A stretch of DNA of 15,143 bases. Source: an uncultured Clostridia bacterium. Lineage in GTDB: Bacteria; Bacillota; Clostridia; Acetivibrionales; CALMWN01. Position 1 is the stretch's first letter, and each line of letters starts with the position of its first letter. A program made the position numbers and the translations under genes. The stretch lies in the NCBI GenBank assembly GCA_937873555.1, contig CALMWN010000274.1:1-15143 (forward strand), written 5' to 3'. The notes below the pieces were generated by a model that searched no databases, was not told the origin of the DNA, and saw nothing but the letters and a program-made list of their open reading frames with translations. This document shows positions 1 through 7,814 of this stretch, piece after piece.

Positions 1-45
1 ACACTATCCTCTTCGTCGGCAGCGTCAGATGTGTATAAGAGACAG
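1..45 (+). other. Untrimmed Illumina/Nextera adapter (artificial)
   Basis: Bases 1-4 (ACAC) match the end of the Illumina P5 oligo. Bases 5-12 (TATCCTCT) match Nextera i5 index S503/N503. Bases 13-26 are TCGTCGGCAGCGTC, and bases 27-45 are the Tn5 mosaic end AGATGTGTATAAGAGACAG. The parts are in exactly the order of a tagmented library molecule, so this is library DNA left on a contig end. Real sequence starts at 46, and the gene there is cut by the adapter rather than by biology. Confidence 0.98.
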
Positions 46-220
46 TACCTGAAATAGGGTCGATGGTGTCTTTGTCCAGTATTCCCTGGTAGGCCAACCT
101 CACAACCTTTTTTGGCCCGCTGTTCGTAGCCGCGCTGCCGCCACTGCAGCCTGAAATCAGTGTCATCAAGATGAATAAACAAATAATACCACTCAAAACC
201 TTTCTCATTCCATACCTCAT
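46..220 (-). CDS. Extracellular solute-binding lipoprotein, N-terminal fragment
   Basis: About 58 codons are present before the gene runs into the adapter. The start at 220 follows an AGGAGGG ribosome site about 10 bases upstream. The N-terminus is a typical lipoprotein signal: basic residues, a hydrophobic stretch, the lipobox LISGC, then a Ser/Gly/Ala/Asn linker. The mature protein begins KKVVRLAYQG, which resembles the first beta strand of a periplasmic-type binding protein. It is probably the sugar or sugar-acid receptor of an importer (ABC or TRAP; the fragment is too short to choose). It lies 115 bases after the transketolase on the same strand, so it may continue that operon. An internal ATG at 208 is a weaker start. 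Confidence 0.75.
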
Positions 221-335
221 AAATCATTATCCCTCCTGTGTTAATATTCTTTTCGGAAAGCCATAATGTTTCCTGGAACTATATTGAAGCGGCAGTTTTC
301 CTGTCCGGCTTCTAATATCAATATATTAAAGCACC

Positions 336-1262
336 TTAAAGCAATTCGCCTGCCATTTTTATTATGTAGCTGCTGTCCATTTCATACTTTTCCAATAGCC
401 CATAATAATCTCCGGATTCTGCGAATGTGTCTTTCAATCCTACACGCTTTAATCTTCCATAGCCCATTTCCGCAATAATTTCAGCTACAGCACTCCCAAG
501 GCCGTTAATAATATTATGGTCCTCTGCTGTAATCACCCTGCCGGTTTTTGTTATACTTTTAGACACAAGGCCAACGTCAAAAGGTTTAAGCGTATGGATA
601 TCAATGAGTTCAACACTTACACCCTTCTGTGTCAGCTCATCTGCAGCCAGTTTTCCCTGCCCGAGCATTTCACCGAATGTTATGATTGTAATATCTCTTC
701 CTTCCATTAAAAGCTTTCCCTTTCCTATTTCAAACTCTTCATCCTCACTGTAATATACCGGTACAGGATCTTTTGTAAATCTTAAGTACACAGGGCCATC
801 GTACTCGGCAGCTTTTTTAACCAGTTTTTTTGTCGCATAATAATCTGCTCCCATAACCACTGCCATATTAGGCATGGTTCTGAGTATACCCAGATCCTCA
901 GTAGCCTGATGGGTTACTCCATCGGTTCCCGGAGTTATTCCTCCATGACTGCATGCAATCTTCACATTCAGTTTCGGGTAGCAGATGCCGGTCCTTACCT
1001 GCTCGCACATCCTCATACTGCCAAATACGGCATATGTGCATATAAAAGGTACTTTTCCCATGGCAGCCAGTCCGGCTGCGATTGATGCCGCATTCTGTTC
1101 AGCTATACCTACATTGAGACGTCTTTCAGGAAATGCATTCGCAAAATCACCGGTCTTCATTGCCTTTGATATATCACAGTCAATTACAAAAACCTTTTCA
1201 TTTATCCTTCCAAGCTCGAGGATTGCATCCCCGAAAGCATCCCTTGTTGCTTTTGCATTCAA
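336..1262 (-). CDS. Transketolase, C-terminal subunit (split type)
   Basis: This 308-residue protein carries the pyrimidine-binding and C-terminal domains of transketolase. Visible features are GIAEQNA with the catalytic Glu55 that activates thiamine diphosphate, a histidine in CSHGG (His106), and GVTHQATED (His118). The rest is a Rossmann-like C-terminal domain (about 185-308). Its start overlaps the stop of the N-terminal subunit by 4 bases (ATGA), so the two are translationally coupled and should form one enzyme that moves a two-carbon ketol unit between sugar phosphates. Split transketolases are common in Firmicute pentose and sugar-acid operons. Next to an apiosidase-like gene, an apulose-4-phosphate transketolase (AptB type) is a real possibility, but the sequence alone does not prove the substrate. 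Confidence 0.93.
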   Translation of the reverse strand: MNAKATRDAFGDAILELGRINEKVFVIDCDISKAMKTGDFANAFPERRLNVGIAEQNAASIAAGLAAMGKVPFICTYAVFGSMRMCEQVRTGICYPKLNVKIACSHGGITPGTDGVTHQATEDLGILRTMPNMAVVMGADYYATKKLVKKAAEYDGPVYLRFTKDPVPVYYSEDEEFEIGKGKLLMEGRDITIITFGEMLGQGKLAADELTQKGVSVELIDIHTLKPFDVGLVSKSITKTGRVITAEDHNIINGLGSAVAEIIAEMGYGRLKRVGLKDTFAESGDYYGLLEKYEMDSSYIIKMAGELL

Positions 1263-2089
1263 ATTATATCCCCTGCCTTTAACTCATTAATTGCTGCTTC
1301 GTACTGTTCACTATTAGGAGCGGTACCGTGCCACATGCTGACATTTTCCATAAACGACACCCCTTTACCTTTGACAGTATTGGCAATTATACAAACCGGT
1401 TTGCCTTTTACCTTCCTGGCACTTTCAAACGCCTTAAGGATTTCGTCCATATTGTGTCCGTCAATTGTGAAAACTTCCCAGCCGAATGCATCCCATTTCT
1501 TTTCCATGGAACTCATAGGCATGATGATGTCTGTGAAGTCATCATTCTGCAGGTTATTTTTATCTACAATAGTAACTAGGTTATCAAGCTTGTATTTGGC
1601 TGCACACATTGCTGCCTCCCATACCTGTCCCTCATTTGTCTCTCCGTCACCCATTATCACATAAACTCTGCTGTCCAGTTGGTCCGCCTTTGCCCCTATT
1701 GCCATTCCTATTCCGACAGATAATCCCTGTCCCAGCGAGCCTGATGTCATATCAATACCGGGGACTTTGCACATATCCGGATGACCCTGCAGTATAGAAC
1801 CGAATTTTCTTAGTGTTCCGATAACATCTGTACTATAGTAGCCCTTCATTGCCAGGACAGAATACAGTGCAGGGCATGTATGCCCTTTTGAGAGTATCAG
1901 TCTGTCTCTTTCAGTCCAACCCGGATTTTGCGGATCAATTTTTAGTTCATCATAATACATTGCCGTTATAATATCTGCTATGGACAGCGATCCTCCCGGA
2001 TGTCCGGCTCCTGCTTTATAGATCATGGCAATTATATTTTGACGAAGTTCATTTGCTTTTTGAGTTAAATACTTTATATCTCTTTCCAT
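1259..2089 (-). CDS. Transketolase, N-terminal subunit (split type)
   Basis: This 276-residue protein is the thiamine-diphosphate-binding half of a two-gene transketolase. Key features are AGHPGGSLS (His30), SKGH (His70), QGHPD (His103) and the diphosphate-binding motif beginning GDGETNEG (147) and ending DKNN (179). Its length matches the usual 270-280 residues of split N-subunits. The start at 2089 has AAGGAG eight bases upstream. It leads a transcription unit 145 bases downstream of the glycosidase genes, with its own promoter and GntR-motif copy at 2135-2163. Residues that could separate a general transketolase from an apulose-4-phosphate enzyme (AptA) cannot be judged by eye. Confidence 0.93.
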   Translation of the reverse strand: MERDIKYLTQKANELRQNIIAMIYKAGAGHPGGSLSIADIITAMYYDELKIDPQNPGWTERDRLILSKGHTCPALYSVLAMKGYYSTDVIGTLRKFGSILQGHPDMCKVPGIDMTSGSLGQGLSVGIGMAIGAKADQLDSRVYVIMGDGETNEGQVWEAAMCAAKYKLDNLVTIVDKNNLQNDDFTDIIMPMSSMEKKWDAFGWEVFTIDGHNMDEILKAFESARKVKGKPVCIIANTVKGKGVSFMENVSMWHGTAPNSEQYEAAINELKAGDII

Positions 2090-2134
2090 TACCCAAGCTC
2101 CTTAAAAAAGAAATAATTTCGGACAATATGTAGT

Positions 2135-2163
2135 ATTATAATACGTAGGATGTATTTTTCATT
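2135..2163 (-). promoter_or_regulatory. Predicted promoter and operator of the transketolase unit
   Basis: On the minus strand a perfect TATAAT (2135-2140) is followed upstream by a 17-base spacer and a weak -35 (AATGAA, 2158-2163). The spacer holds a palindrome, AATAC-N7-GTATT (2140-2156), containing the 11-bp motif also found upstream of gntR and of the glycosidase operon. Here the motif lies in the opposite orientation, as expected for a symmetric operator. It abuts the -10 box, a position suited to repression. The start codon is about 45 bases downstream of the -10. Confidence 0.6.
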
Positions 2164-2234
2164 AAATATTCTACATATATTTAGAAAATTCTGCTTTTAT
2201 TACTATATATTTTAATACTTGTGCTATCATACAC

Positions 2235-3503
2235 TTATTTTCTGAAGGTCTTTTCAATAATTCTCCCATTTCTCAAGTGTATCAAAGCCTTCCATTCCCT
2301 ATCTTCCTCCTTGATAAGACAGGGACCCTGCAGCCAGTTGCTGATATAATTGACTGTATAGGGCTCATCGTATGCTGTATAAATCAAATCTCCGTTTCTG
2401 AAGAAATCAACAAAATTAATTTCTTCAGGGTATAGGCTGGCAAGTCTTATCCATCTTTTCCCCTCAAAAGTAAAGTTACTTTCAAAGCCCTGCAGGCAGT
2501 ACCGGTCTCCCTCATGTATGTTAGTCATTTTTATTCCTATACCTTCAGCCATACGATATGCAAAATATGTATCCTCCCCGGCTGAAATGCCCCAGTTTGC
2601 AGGAGGCTCCTGCTTAGTGATATTGTTGTAATAGCCCCATGAAGTTTTTGTCCTAAATGCCACTTCAAGCTGTCCTACAGCCTGAGAATCTTCGTTGCAT
2701 ACTATGGGCTTATCCGGTTCCCATTCTCTTACCCTCATTATAAGATTATAATAATGCTGCCTTGAGCATCCATTACCATGGATTAGAACAACATCACTTG
2801 CCATGCTTATATCCCTATTTGAATAGCCTCCTCCACCGCTGCATCCTACAGGCATCCCTCCCGATTCCCTTCTGGCAACATCAATAAGCGAAACAATACC
2901 CTCAGGATTATATAGTATCGGATGTATTTTAAATTCATTAATGTTATGCTCATTGGCAATTTCAATGATTACATTTGTAAAGCCCCTGTCCCTTAGGAAG
3001 TTCGACGCTGTCTTCACTGCATTCCTGACAGAGTTGTCATCCTTCAGCCATCTGGTCTGAGCGCCATAGAAAAAGCTGACTATAACAACCATCCCAATAT
3101 TGTCGGCAGCGATAATGAGTTTTTCCATCCTGCGCACATATTCGCCGTCCAGTGATGTACCGTCTTCACTATACGGATTATTATTTATTGTATGATTATT
3201 AATGGTAAAGCATGGGCCTCCTCCCTGGAAACCTACAGTAAAAGCCCTGAGGCCGTACCTGTACCATTCAGGCAGCGCCTCAATCAGACGGTCGGTATTT
3301 GCATCGGGATCAAAAACCTCGTAACCAAAGCGTGCATATCTCCCTCTGTTTCCCTTATCATCAAATACTCCCTGGATAAAACGGGCATTCATTAAAAGAC
3401 CGTGGGCGCCAGGATTACTTCCTTCAATATCACTGTATGTCAATTTACCGTTTATATAAAATTTACTGCCCTTTATACCGACTTTTGTACTTCCCATTTC
3501 CAT
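2235..3503 (-). CDS. Putative clan GH-A-like glycoside hydrolase, copy 2
   Basis: I cannot name its family. It is clearly homologous to the upstream neighbour and, from the start at 3503, has the same length (422 residues). Shared blocks include INGKLTY, LLMNARFIQG, PEWY.GLR.FTVG.QGGGP, GCSGGGGYSNR and WGYYNN.TKQEPPA. The pattern suits a TIM-barrel retaining glycosidase: Asn-Glu at the end of a strand in IIEIANEH (Glu185, candidate acid/base) and a second Glu in KPIVCNED (Glu271, candidate nucleophile). There is no signal peptide, so it is probably cytoplasmic. I chose the ATG at 3503, four bases after GGAGG; another ATG at 3497 is possible. The frame stays open to 3560, but those residues have no counterpart in the paralogue. 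Confidence 0.8.
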   Translation of the reverse strand: MEMGSTKVGIKGSKFYINGKLTYSDIEGSNPGAHGLLMNARFIQGVFDDKGNRGRYARFGYEVFDPDANTDRLIEALPEWYRYGLRAFTVGFQGGGPCFTINNHTINNNPYSEDGTSLDGEYVRRMEKLIIAADNIGMVVIVSFFYGAQTRWLKDDNSVRNAVKTASNFLRDRGFTNVIIEIANEHNINEFKIHPILYNPEGIVSLIDVARRESGGMPVGCSGGGGYSNRDISMASDVVLIHGNGCSRQHYYNLIMRVREWEPDKPIVCNEDSQAVGQLEVAFRTKTSWGYYNNITKQEPPANWGISAGEDTYFAYRMAEGIGIKMTNIHEGDRYCLQGFESNFTFEGKRWIRLASLYPEEINFVDFFRNGDLIYTAYDEPYTVNYISNWLQGPCLIKEEDREWKALIHLRNGRIIEKTFRK

Positions 3504-3565
3504 GACACCTCCACAATTCAGGTATGTGCTAATACCAAAGAAGTCGGTTTCAATGTGCACAATAG

Positions 3566-4834
3566 TTACCGCAACTCAACTTTTTTTTCCACAACCTGGC
3601 CGTTCCTTAAGTATACCAGGGCTTTCCACTCTTTGTCTTGCTCACTTATTATGCACGGCTGCTGAATCCAGGTAGTTACGTTATTTACCATAAAAGGCTC
3701 ATCATAAGCTATGTCGATAAGCTCACCGTTCCTGTAAAACTCAACATAGTTGATTGTCTCGGGATACAAGCTCGCAAGTCTTATCCACCTTTTATTATCA
3801 ATAGTTATATCCCGCTCGAATCCCTGAAAGTAGTACTGGTCTTCAAATCTCAGGGAAGGCGTCCTTATTCCTATTCTTTCCGCCATCCTCCTAGCAAAGT
3901 ATGTATCCTCTCCGGTTGTTATTCCCCAGTCTGCTGGTGGTTCCTGCTTTGTCAGGTTGTTGTAATATCCCCATGAAGCCCCGTTTCTTAACGAAACCTC
4001 CAACTGGCCTATGCAAGGGGAATCTTCATTACATACAATCGGCTTGTTCATTCCGAAGCTACGGACTTTTTTTATTAGATTATAATATTCCTGCCTAGTG
4101 CAGTTATTACCGTGAATTAAAATAATATCGCTTACCTTTGCTATCTCCCTATTTGAATATCCACCACCTCCGCTACATCCAACAAGCATTCCGCCCGACT
4201 GTTCACGGGCAAGCTCTATCAAGTAGGACATCCCTTCGGCAGAGTGAATAATAGGGTGTATTTTAAAATTTCCTACATGGTGTTCATTTGCGACTTCAAT
4301 AATAATATTTGAGCAGTCCAAATTCTTAAGAACGGCACAGGCTGTCTTTACTGCATTTCTTACAGCCTCTCCGTCTTTTAACCTGTGTGCCTGTGCCTGG
4401 TACAACAAGCTTACAATAACAGTCATCCCAATCTCGTCCGCAGCCTTTATTAACCTTTCCAGACGTCCTTCATAAGCGCTATCGAAGGATTTTCCGTCAT
4501 CACTGAATGGGGTATTATTAATGGTACTCCAGTCATCAATGGTAAAAACCGGTCCGCCACCTTGAAGTCCTACGGTAAACGACCTCAATCCATGAGCATA
4601 CCATTCTGGCAAAGCGGCAGCAAGGTCATCGGTATTTTTCTCCGGATCGTAAACACTTCTGCCGAACCTTGCAAACCTTTCCCGCATGTCTTTATCGTCA
4701 AATATGCCCTGAATGAATCTCGCATTCATTAAAAGCCCCTGAGCGGACGGTAAGCTACCCTCAATTTCCGAATAAGTCAGTTCTCCGTTGATTTCAAATT
4801 TTTCACCCTTTACATTAATGTGTGTTTTAGACAA
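3566..4834 (-). CDS. Putative clan GH-A-like glycoside hydrolase, copy 1
   Basis: A 422-residue paralogue of the next gene, with a TTG start at 4834 preceded by AAGGAGGGGGG at normal spacing. Candidate catalytic residues are Glu184 (IIEVANEHH) and Glu270 (KPIVCNEDS), placed like the acid/base and nucleophile of clan GH-A barrels. Glycine-rich loops QGGGP (91-95) and CSGGGGYSN (220-228) and the WGYYNN block (about 290) are shared. A short C-terminal region (about 350-422, with WIRLASLYPE) looks like a small beta domain. No signal peptide or anchor is present. It sits 64 bases after the apiosidase-like gene and probably shares its transcript. Substrate is unknown; a side-chain sugar of pectin is the contextual guess. 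Confidence 0.8.
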   Translation of the reverse strand: MSKTHINVKGEKFEINGELTYSEIEGSLPSAQGLLMNARFIQGIFDDKDMRERFARFGRSVYDPEKNTDDLAAALPEWYAHGLRSFTVGLQGGGPVFTIDDWSTINNTPFSDDGKSFDSAYEGRLERLIKAADEIGMTVIVSLLYQAQAHRLKDGEAVRNAVKTACAVLKNLDCSNIIIEVANEHHVGNFKIHPIIHSAEGMSYLIELAREQSGGMLVGCSGGGGYSNREIAKVSDIILIHGNNCTRQEYYNLIKKVRSFGMNKPIVCNEDSPCIGQLEVSLRNGASWGYYNNLTKQEPPADWGITTGEDTYFARRMAERIGIRTPSLRFEDQYYFQGFERDITIDNKRWIRLASLYPETINYVEFYRNGELIDIAYDEPFMVNNVTTWIQQPCIISEQDKEWKALVYLRNGQVVEKKVELR

Positions 4835-4898
4835 TTTCCCCCCTCCTTAACTTTTATTTCGTGTCAAAATTGTATTTTAATATAACAAAGCCTCATTT

Positions 4899-6401
4899 TT
4901 ATCCTATATAGATATGAAGTATTCCCGGTGCATCCTTAAACGGACATTGTGATGTACGCAAGTCCGAGGATGATATATGTGGACACAGTTCACCGGCAAC
5001 CCTTTCACCGGTATACGTATTAATCCATTGTGCTGTGTATGGCTTATCCAAAAAACTCATATTGAACAATGCATTTTTATACGCGTCTATATAAAATACA
5101 TATTCCCTACCAATATCGGCCAGACACCTGCCGTGCCAGCAACAAACTTCCGGATGGGGCTCCAGCTTCCACCACTCTATAGATGTGAAAAAATCATATA
5201 AGATCTTGAAATATGAGTACCCTTTGGGAATGACACTGAAGTCAATGATATCCCATGCTGTATAGTCGTAATAGTAACCGGGATAGCCTCCTGCCATTAC
5301 AACCTCGTAAGCCCGACCAACAAACTCTTCGGCATTTTGTGCAGCCCATGTAAGCGGTTTTTGCAGAGGTCCCCACTCATACCCGAATTCCGAATTGAAA
5401 ACAGGCCATTTTCTTTTCTGCCTTTCATAAAGTATGGAGTAATAAAAATCGTTATGCTGCTGGGCAGTTAGAAAATCCAGGTTTTTGTTGTAATTACAGT
5501 TGTCTAGAAGAACTCTGTCATCATGAAGCGTTATCAGATGCTTGTATGCGTCATATTCCTTTATAATTTCTATACGGCTGTTTATATAATCCTTATCAGC
5601 CTCATAGTATGCTTCCTTTGAATAGTCCCATATTATGTTTGGAAATGCCTGATACCTTGCTACTATGTATTTGAAGTATAAATCATCTTCAATAGAATAT
5701 TTCTCAGGCCATTTTACTGCCTTATTATAAACCTTAAGAAGTATATGAGCAGTTATCCCCTCGTTTAAAAGAATTGTGACCACTCTGTCATAATTACTGA
5801 AGAATTGACTATTGAAACGGCTTTGATCGGGATAGTCATTGGAGCCTTTCCATGCGTAAAGTGCTGGCGGACCATAGTCCTTATCGCAGGTTCTCCCTTT
5901 AGCCCACGTAGTATCATGAGCATATACATTCATGACAATATTGTTAAATCCATACTCTTTTATGCTGTCTATAAATTCTTGCGTCTCACTCCCCTGGTGC
6001 TTTCCAAGGTCCAGCGCCCACAGCCAATCGCATTCATATGCCAGCATGAAGTGACTGATGCCATCTTCGTATTTAAAGTGATGAGGGTAGTCGGGGTTTA
6101 CCCCTAATCTTCCATGCACCTTTTTATTTTCATTTTCAATGCATTGTATTTCACCGTTCATTTTTCCGTATGCTATGTCATCCGAAAGTATGTCGTATTT
6201 CCACACCCCAACTCTGGTTGGTGAAAAACGTATTCTCCATGTGTTATCTCCATCATAAAAACCGGGTATGACGATCGTTTCACCTTCAGGACCTGTAAAT
6301 TCACCTTTTAACTCCGCAAGAAAAGGATTATCCTTACTACAAACCCCTTTCACAATAATGTCTAAAGGCCTATACCATTGTGTAACCAGATTATTATTCA
6401 T
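4899..6401 (-). CDS. Apiosidase-like (GH140-type) DUF5060 glycoside hydrolase
   Basis: From the chosen start this is 500 residues. Residues about 10-85 form a DUF5060-type beta domain (EFTGPEGETIVIPGFYDGD, then WRIRFSPTRVGVWKY). Residues about 95-415 form a TIM barrel like the apiosidase-like DUF4038/GH140 group, with FPNIIWDYSKE (Asp259/Glu263) and PVFNSEFGYEWG (Glu338) as likely catalytic blocks. A short beta C-terminus follows. There is no secretion signal, so it should act on imported oligosaccharides. The frame is open to 6434, but the ATG at 6401 has a GGGGG ribosome site seven bases upstream and the earlier one has none. Characterised GH140 enzymes release apiose from rhamnogalacturonan II; activity here is inferred. 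It leads the glycosidase operon. Confidence 0.82.
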   Translation of the reverse strand: MNNNLVTQWYRPLDIIVKGVCSKDNPFLAELKGEFTGPEGETIVIPGFYDGDNTWRIRFSPTRVGVWKYDILSDDIAYGKMNGEIQCIENENKKVHGRLGVNPDYPHHFKYEDGISHFMLAYECDWLWALDLGKHQGSETQEFIDSIKEYGFNNIVMNVYAHDTTWAKGRTCDKDYGPPALYAWKGSNDYPDQSRFNSQFFSNYDRVVTILLNEGITAHILLKVYNKAVKWPEKYSIEDDLYFKYIVARYQAFPNIIWDYSKEAYYEADKDYINSRIEIIKEYDAYKHLITLHDDRVLLDNCNYNKNLDFLTAQQHNDFYYSILYERQKRKWPVFNSEFGYEWGPLQKPLTWAAQNAEEFVGRAYEVVMAGGYPGYYYDYTAWDIIDFSVIPKGYSYFKILYDFFTSIEWWKLEPHPEVCCWHGRCLADIGREYVFYIDAYKNALFNMSFLDKPYTAQWINTYTGERVAGELCPHISSSDLRTSQCPFKDAPGILHIYIG

Positions 6402-6485
6402 AGCTTTTCCCCCGAACATTTTATACCAAACCATGAAAGCCCTGTATATGACCTGATCGAGTTATAATACAAATAAATTTATACT

Positions 6486-6514
6486 ATAATAATACATCCT
6501 ACCTTGATGGTCAA
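6486..6514 (-). promoter_or_regulatory. Predicted promoter and operator of the glycosidase operon
   Basis: On the minus strand there is TTGACC (6509-6514), a 17-base spacer and TATTAT (6486-6491), a good sigma-A promoter. The 11-bp motif ATACATCCTAC (plus-strand reading) fills 6492-6502, directly against the -10 box and inside the spacer. A bound regulator would block RNA polymerase. The leader to the ATG at 6401 would be about 80 bases. Confidence 0.68.
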
Positions 6515-6537
6515 AAAATAATATCCCGCTGAAATTA

Positions 6538-7239
6538 TTACCTTTTATAATCCTTCCAGTATTCTTTCCAGACCTCAAGGCTCTTATCAATAACCTGAGG
6601 AATCCTGGATTTATCACGGCTTTTTATTACCTCCAGTATATCATCGTGCTTCTGATACGCGCCCATATACTCCTGTTTACTTTTTAACGTATTTTCAACA
6701 GATGGCCAAAAAAGACTGTATACACCTGAAACTATCCTTCCTAATAGAGGATTCCTTGCAATATCTATTAAGGCATAATGGAACTTAAGATCCTGGGAAG
6801 CGCCCCTTTCAAATTCCTTATGCTCTATCAAATCATAAAATTCCTTTTGCAGGCTGTACAACAGCCTGATGTCCTCTTCCGTGGCTTTATCGACTGCCAG
6901 CTCAAGAAGTATAGAATCCAGTACCTTTCTAAGTTCAAGTATTTCACCAGGGGTACTCTGCTCAAGAATAACACTGTGTACAACAGAATCAAATGCCGAA
7001 GGCGAAATCTTTTCTGCTATATAAGTGCCGTCACCCCGCCTTATTTCTAATACTCCAAGTGCAGAAAGCATTTTCATCGCTTCTCTTAAAGAATTTCTCC
7101 CGACACCCAGCTTTTCACACAACTCATTTTCAGTTGGAATTTTCTGCCCAGGTTTCAATTCCTTTTTAATAATCGCATCGGTAATTCTCTTTACAACTTC
7201 ATCTACAACGGATATAGTGTTAACTGGGTCTAGGTTCAT
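6538..7239 (-). CDS. GntR/FadR-family transcriptional regulator
   Basis: A 233-residue repressor-type protein. Residues 8-75 form the winged helix-turn-helix, with LKPGQKIPTENEL, GVGRNSLREAMKMLSALG and the wing RRGDGTYI. Residues about 95-230 form an all-helical FCD ligand domain, with Asp150, His154 and His198 as likely metal ligands. FCD regulators usually sense sugar acids or related metabolites. The start is placed at 7239, preceded by GGAGG; the upstream in-frame ATG at 7251 overlaps that ribosome site and has none of its own. The gene lies directly upstream of the glycosidase operon on the same strand. Its own promoter region carries the shared motif, suggesting autoregulation and local control of regions 46-7239. 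Confidence 0.92.
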   Translation of the reverse strand: MNLDPVNTISVVDEVVKRITDAIIKKELKPGQKIPTENELCEKLGVGRNSLREAMKMLSALGVLEIRRGDGTYIAEKISPSAFDSVVHSVILEQSTPGEILELRKVLDSILLELAVDKATEEDIRLLYSLQKEFYDLIEHKEFERGASQDLKFHYALIDIARNPLLGRIVSGVYSLFWPSVENTLKSKQEYMGAYQKHDDILEVIKSRDKSRIPQVIDKSLEVWKEYWKDYKR

Positions 7240-7276
7240 TTTTGCCTCCATATTACAAATATAAATTCATACTAAC

Positions 7277-7306
7277 AACATACATCCTACATATAATAAT
7301 ATTCAA
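7277..7306 (-). promoter_or_regulatory. Predicted gntR promoter region with operator motif
   Basis: The motif ATACATCCTAC lies at 7280-7290, about 40 bases upstream of the chosen gntR start. A possible promoter is TTGAAT (7301-7306), an 18-base spacer and TATGTT (7277-7282), with the motif overlapping the -10. The promoter hexamers are less convincing than those of the glycosidase operon, but the motif copy is exact. Confidence 0.5.
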
Positions 7307-7407
7307 TACCAATTGAAAAAATCCTTCTAAACATATAATTTATTTTATGGGACTTATGCAAAAGTGATGTAAATGAGATATATCGCTTAATGATATGTTG
7401 TATTAAT

Positions 7408-7505
7408 AGTAATTGACCTTATCTCAATAAAGTAGACATTCAAAACGACTAATATATAGTCATTTGAGATGTCTATCAATTTGGAGTAAGGTCACTTCGA
7501 TTACT
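7408..7505. repeat. Imperfect ~98-bp palindrome (MITE-like hairpin)
   Basis: Two arms of 44-49 bases (7408-7451 and 7457-7505) surround a five-base ATATA loop. Paired blocks, from outside in, are AGTAAT/ATTACT, TGACCTTA/TAAGGTCA, TAGACAT/ATGTCTA and GACTA/TAGTC, with small insertions between them. It is AT-rich and lacks a T-tract, so it does not look like a terminator. A miniature inverted-repeat element or the abutted ends of a decayed transposon are possible. No coding sequence is seen in 7306-7634. Confidence 0.55.
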
Positions 7506-7634
7506 GATACTTCTATGATACACTATTGTCAATACTTTAAGGGTCGAAAATAATATGGTAAGTATACAAAAAAATTACGTAGGTTGAATTATCTACATCA
7601 TTTTTCCCACATTTTGGTCAGACTGTCCGAAAAC

Positions 7635-7814
7635 TCATATAACCAATCTTAGTGATGATCGGTACAGTATAGTGGCATCATGGAGCACATTACCACCGCC
7701 CGCATCATTCAATCCAAAACACACAACGGCCAAGTCCGGCGAATACAGCAATACATCCCTTTCAATCCTCGCCAATCCTTGAGCAACACTATTTCCGCTA
7801 ATACCTGAACGGAA
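7635..7814 (-). pseudogene. SGNH/GDSL hydrolase fragment (broken)
   Basis: Reading from 7814, after an in-frame stop, the frame gives GISGNSVAQGLARIERDVLL and then PDLAVVCFGLND followed by AGGGN. This is the block II-III region of SGNH hydrolases, as found in pectin or sugar acetylesterases. The GDS block with the nucleophilic serine and the C-terminal Asp-His are both absent. Homology begins abruptly near 7805 and stops near 7689, after which about 18 unrelated residues lead to a stop. There is no start codon or ribosome site. It is a non-functional remnant joined to the lipoprotein fragment just upstream. Confidence 0.72.
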
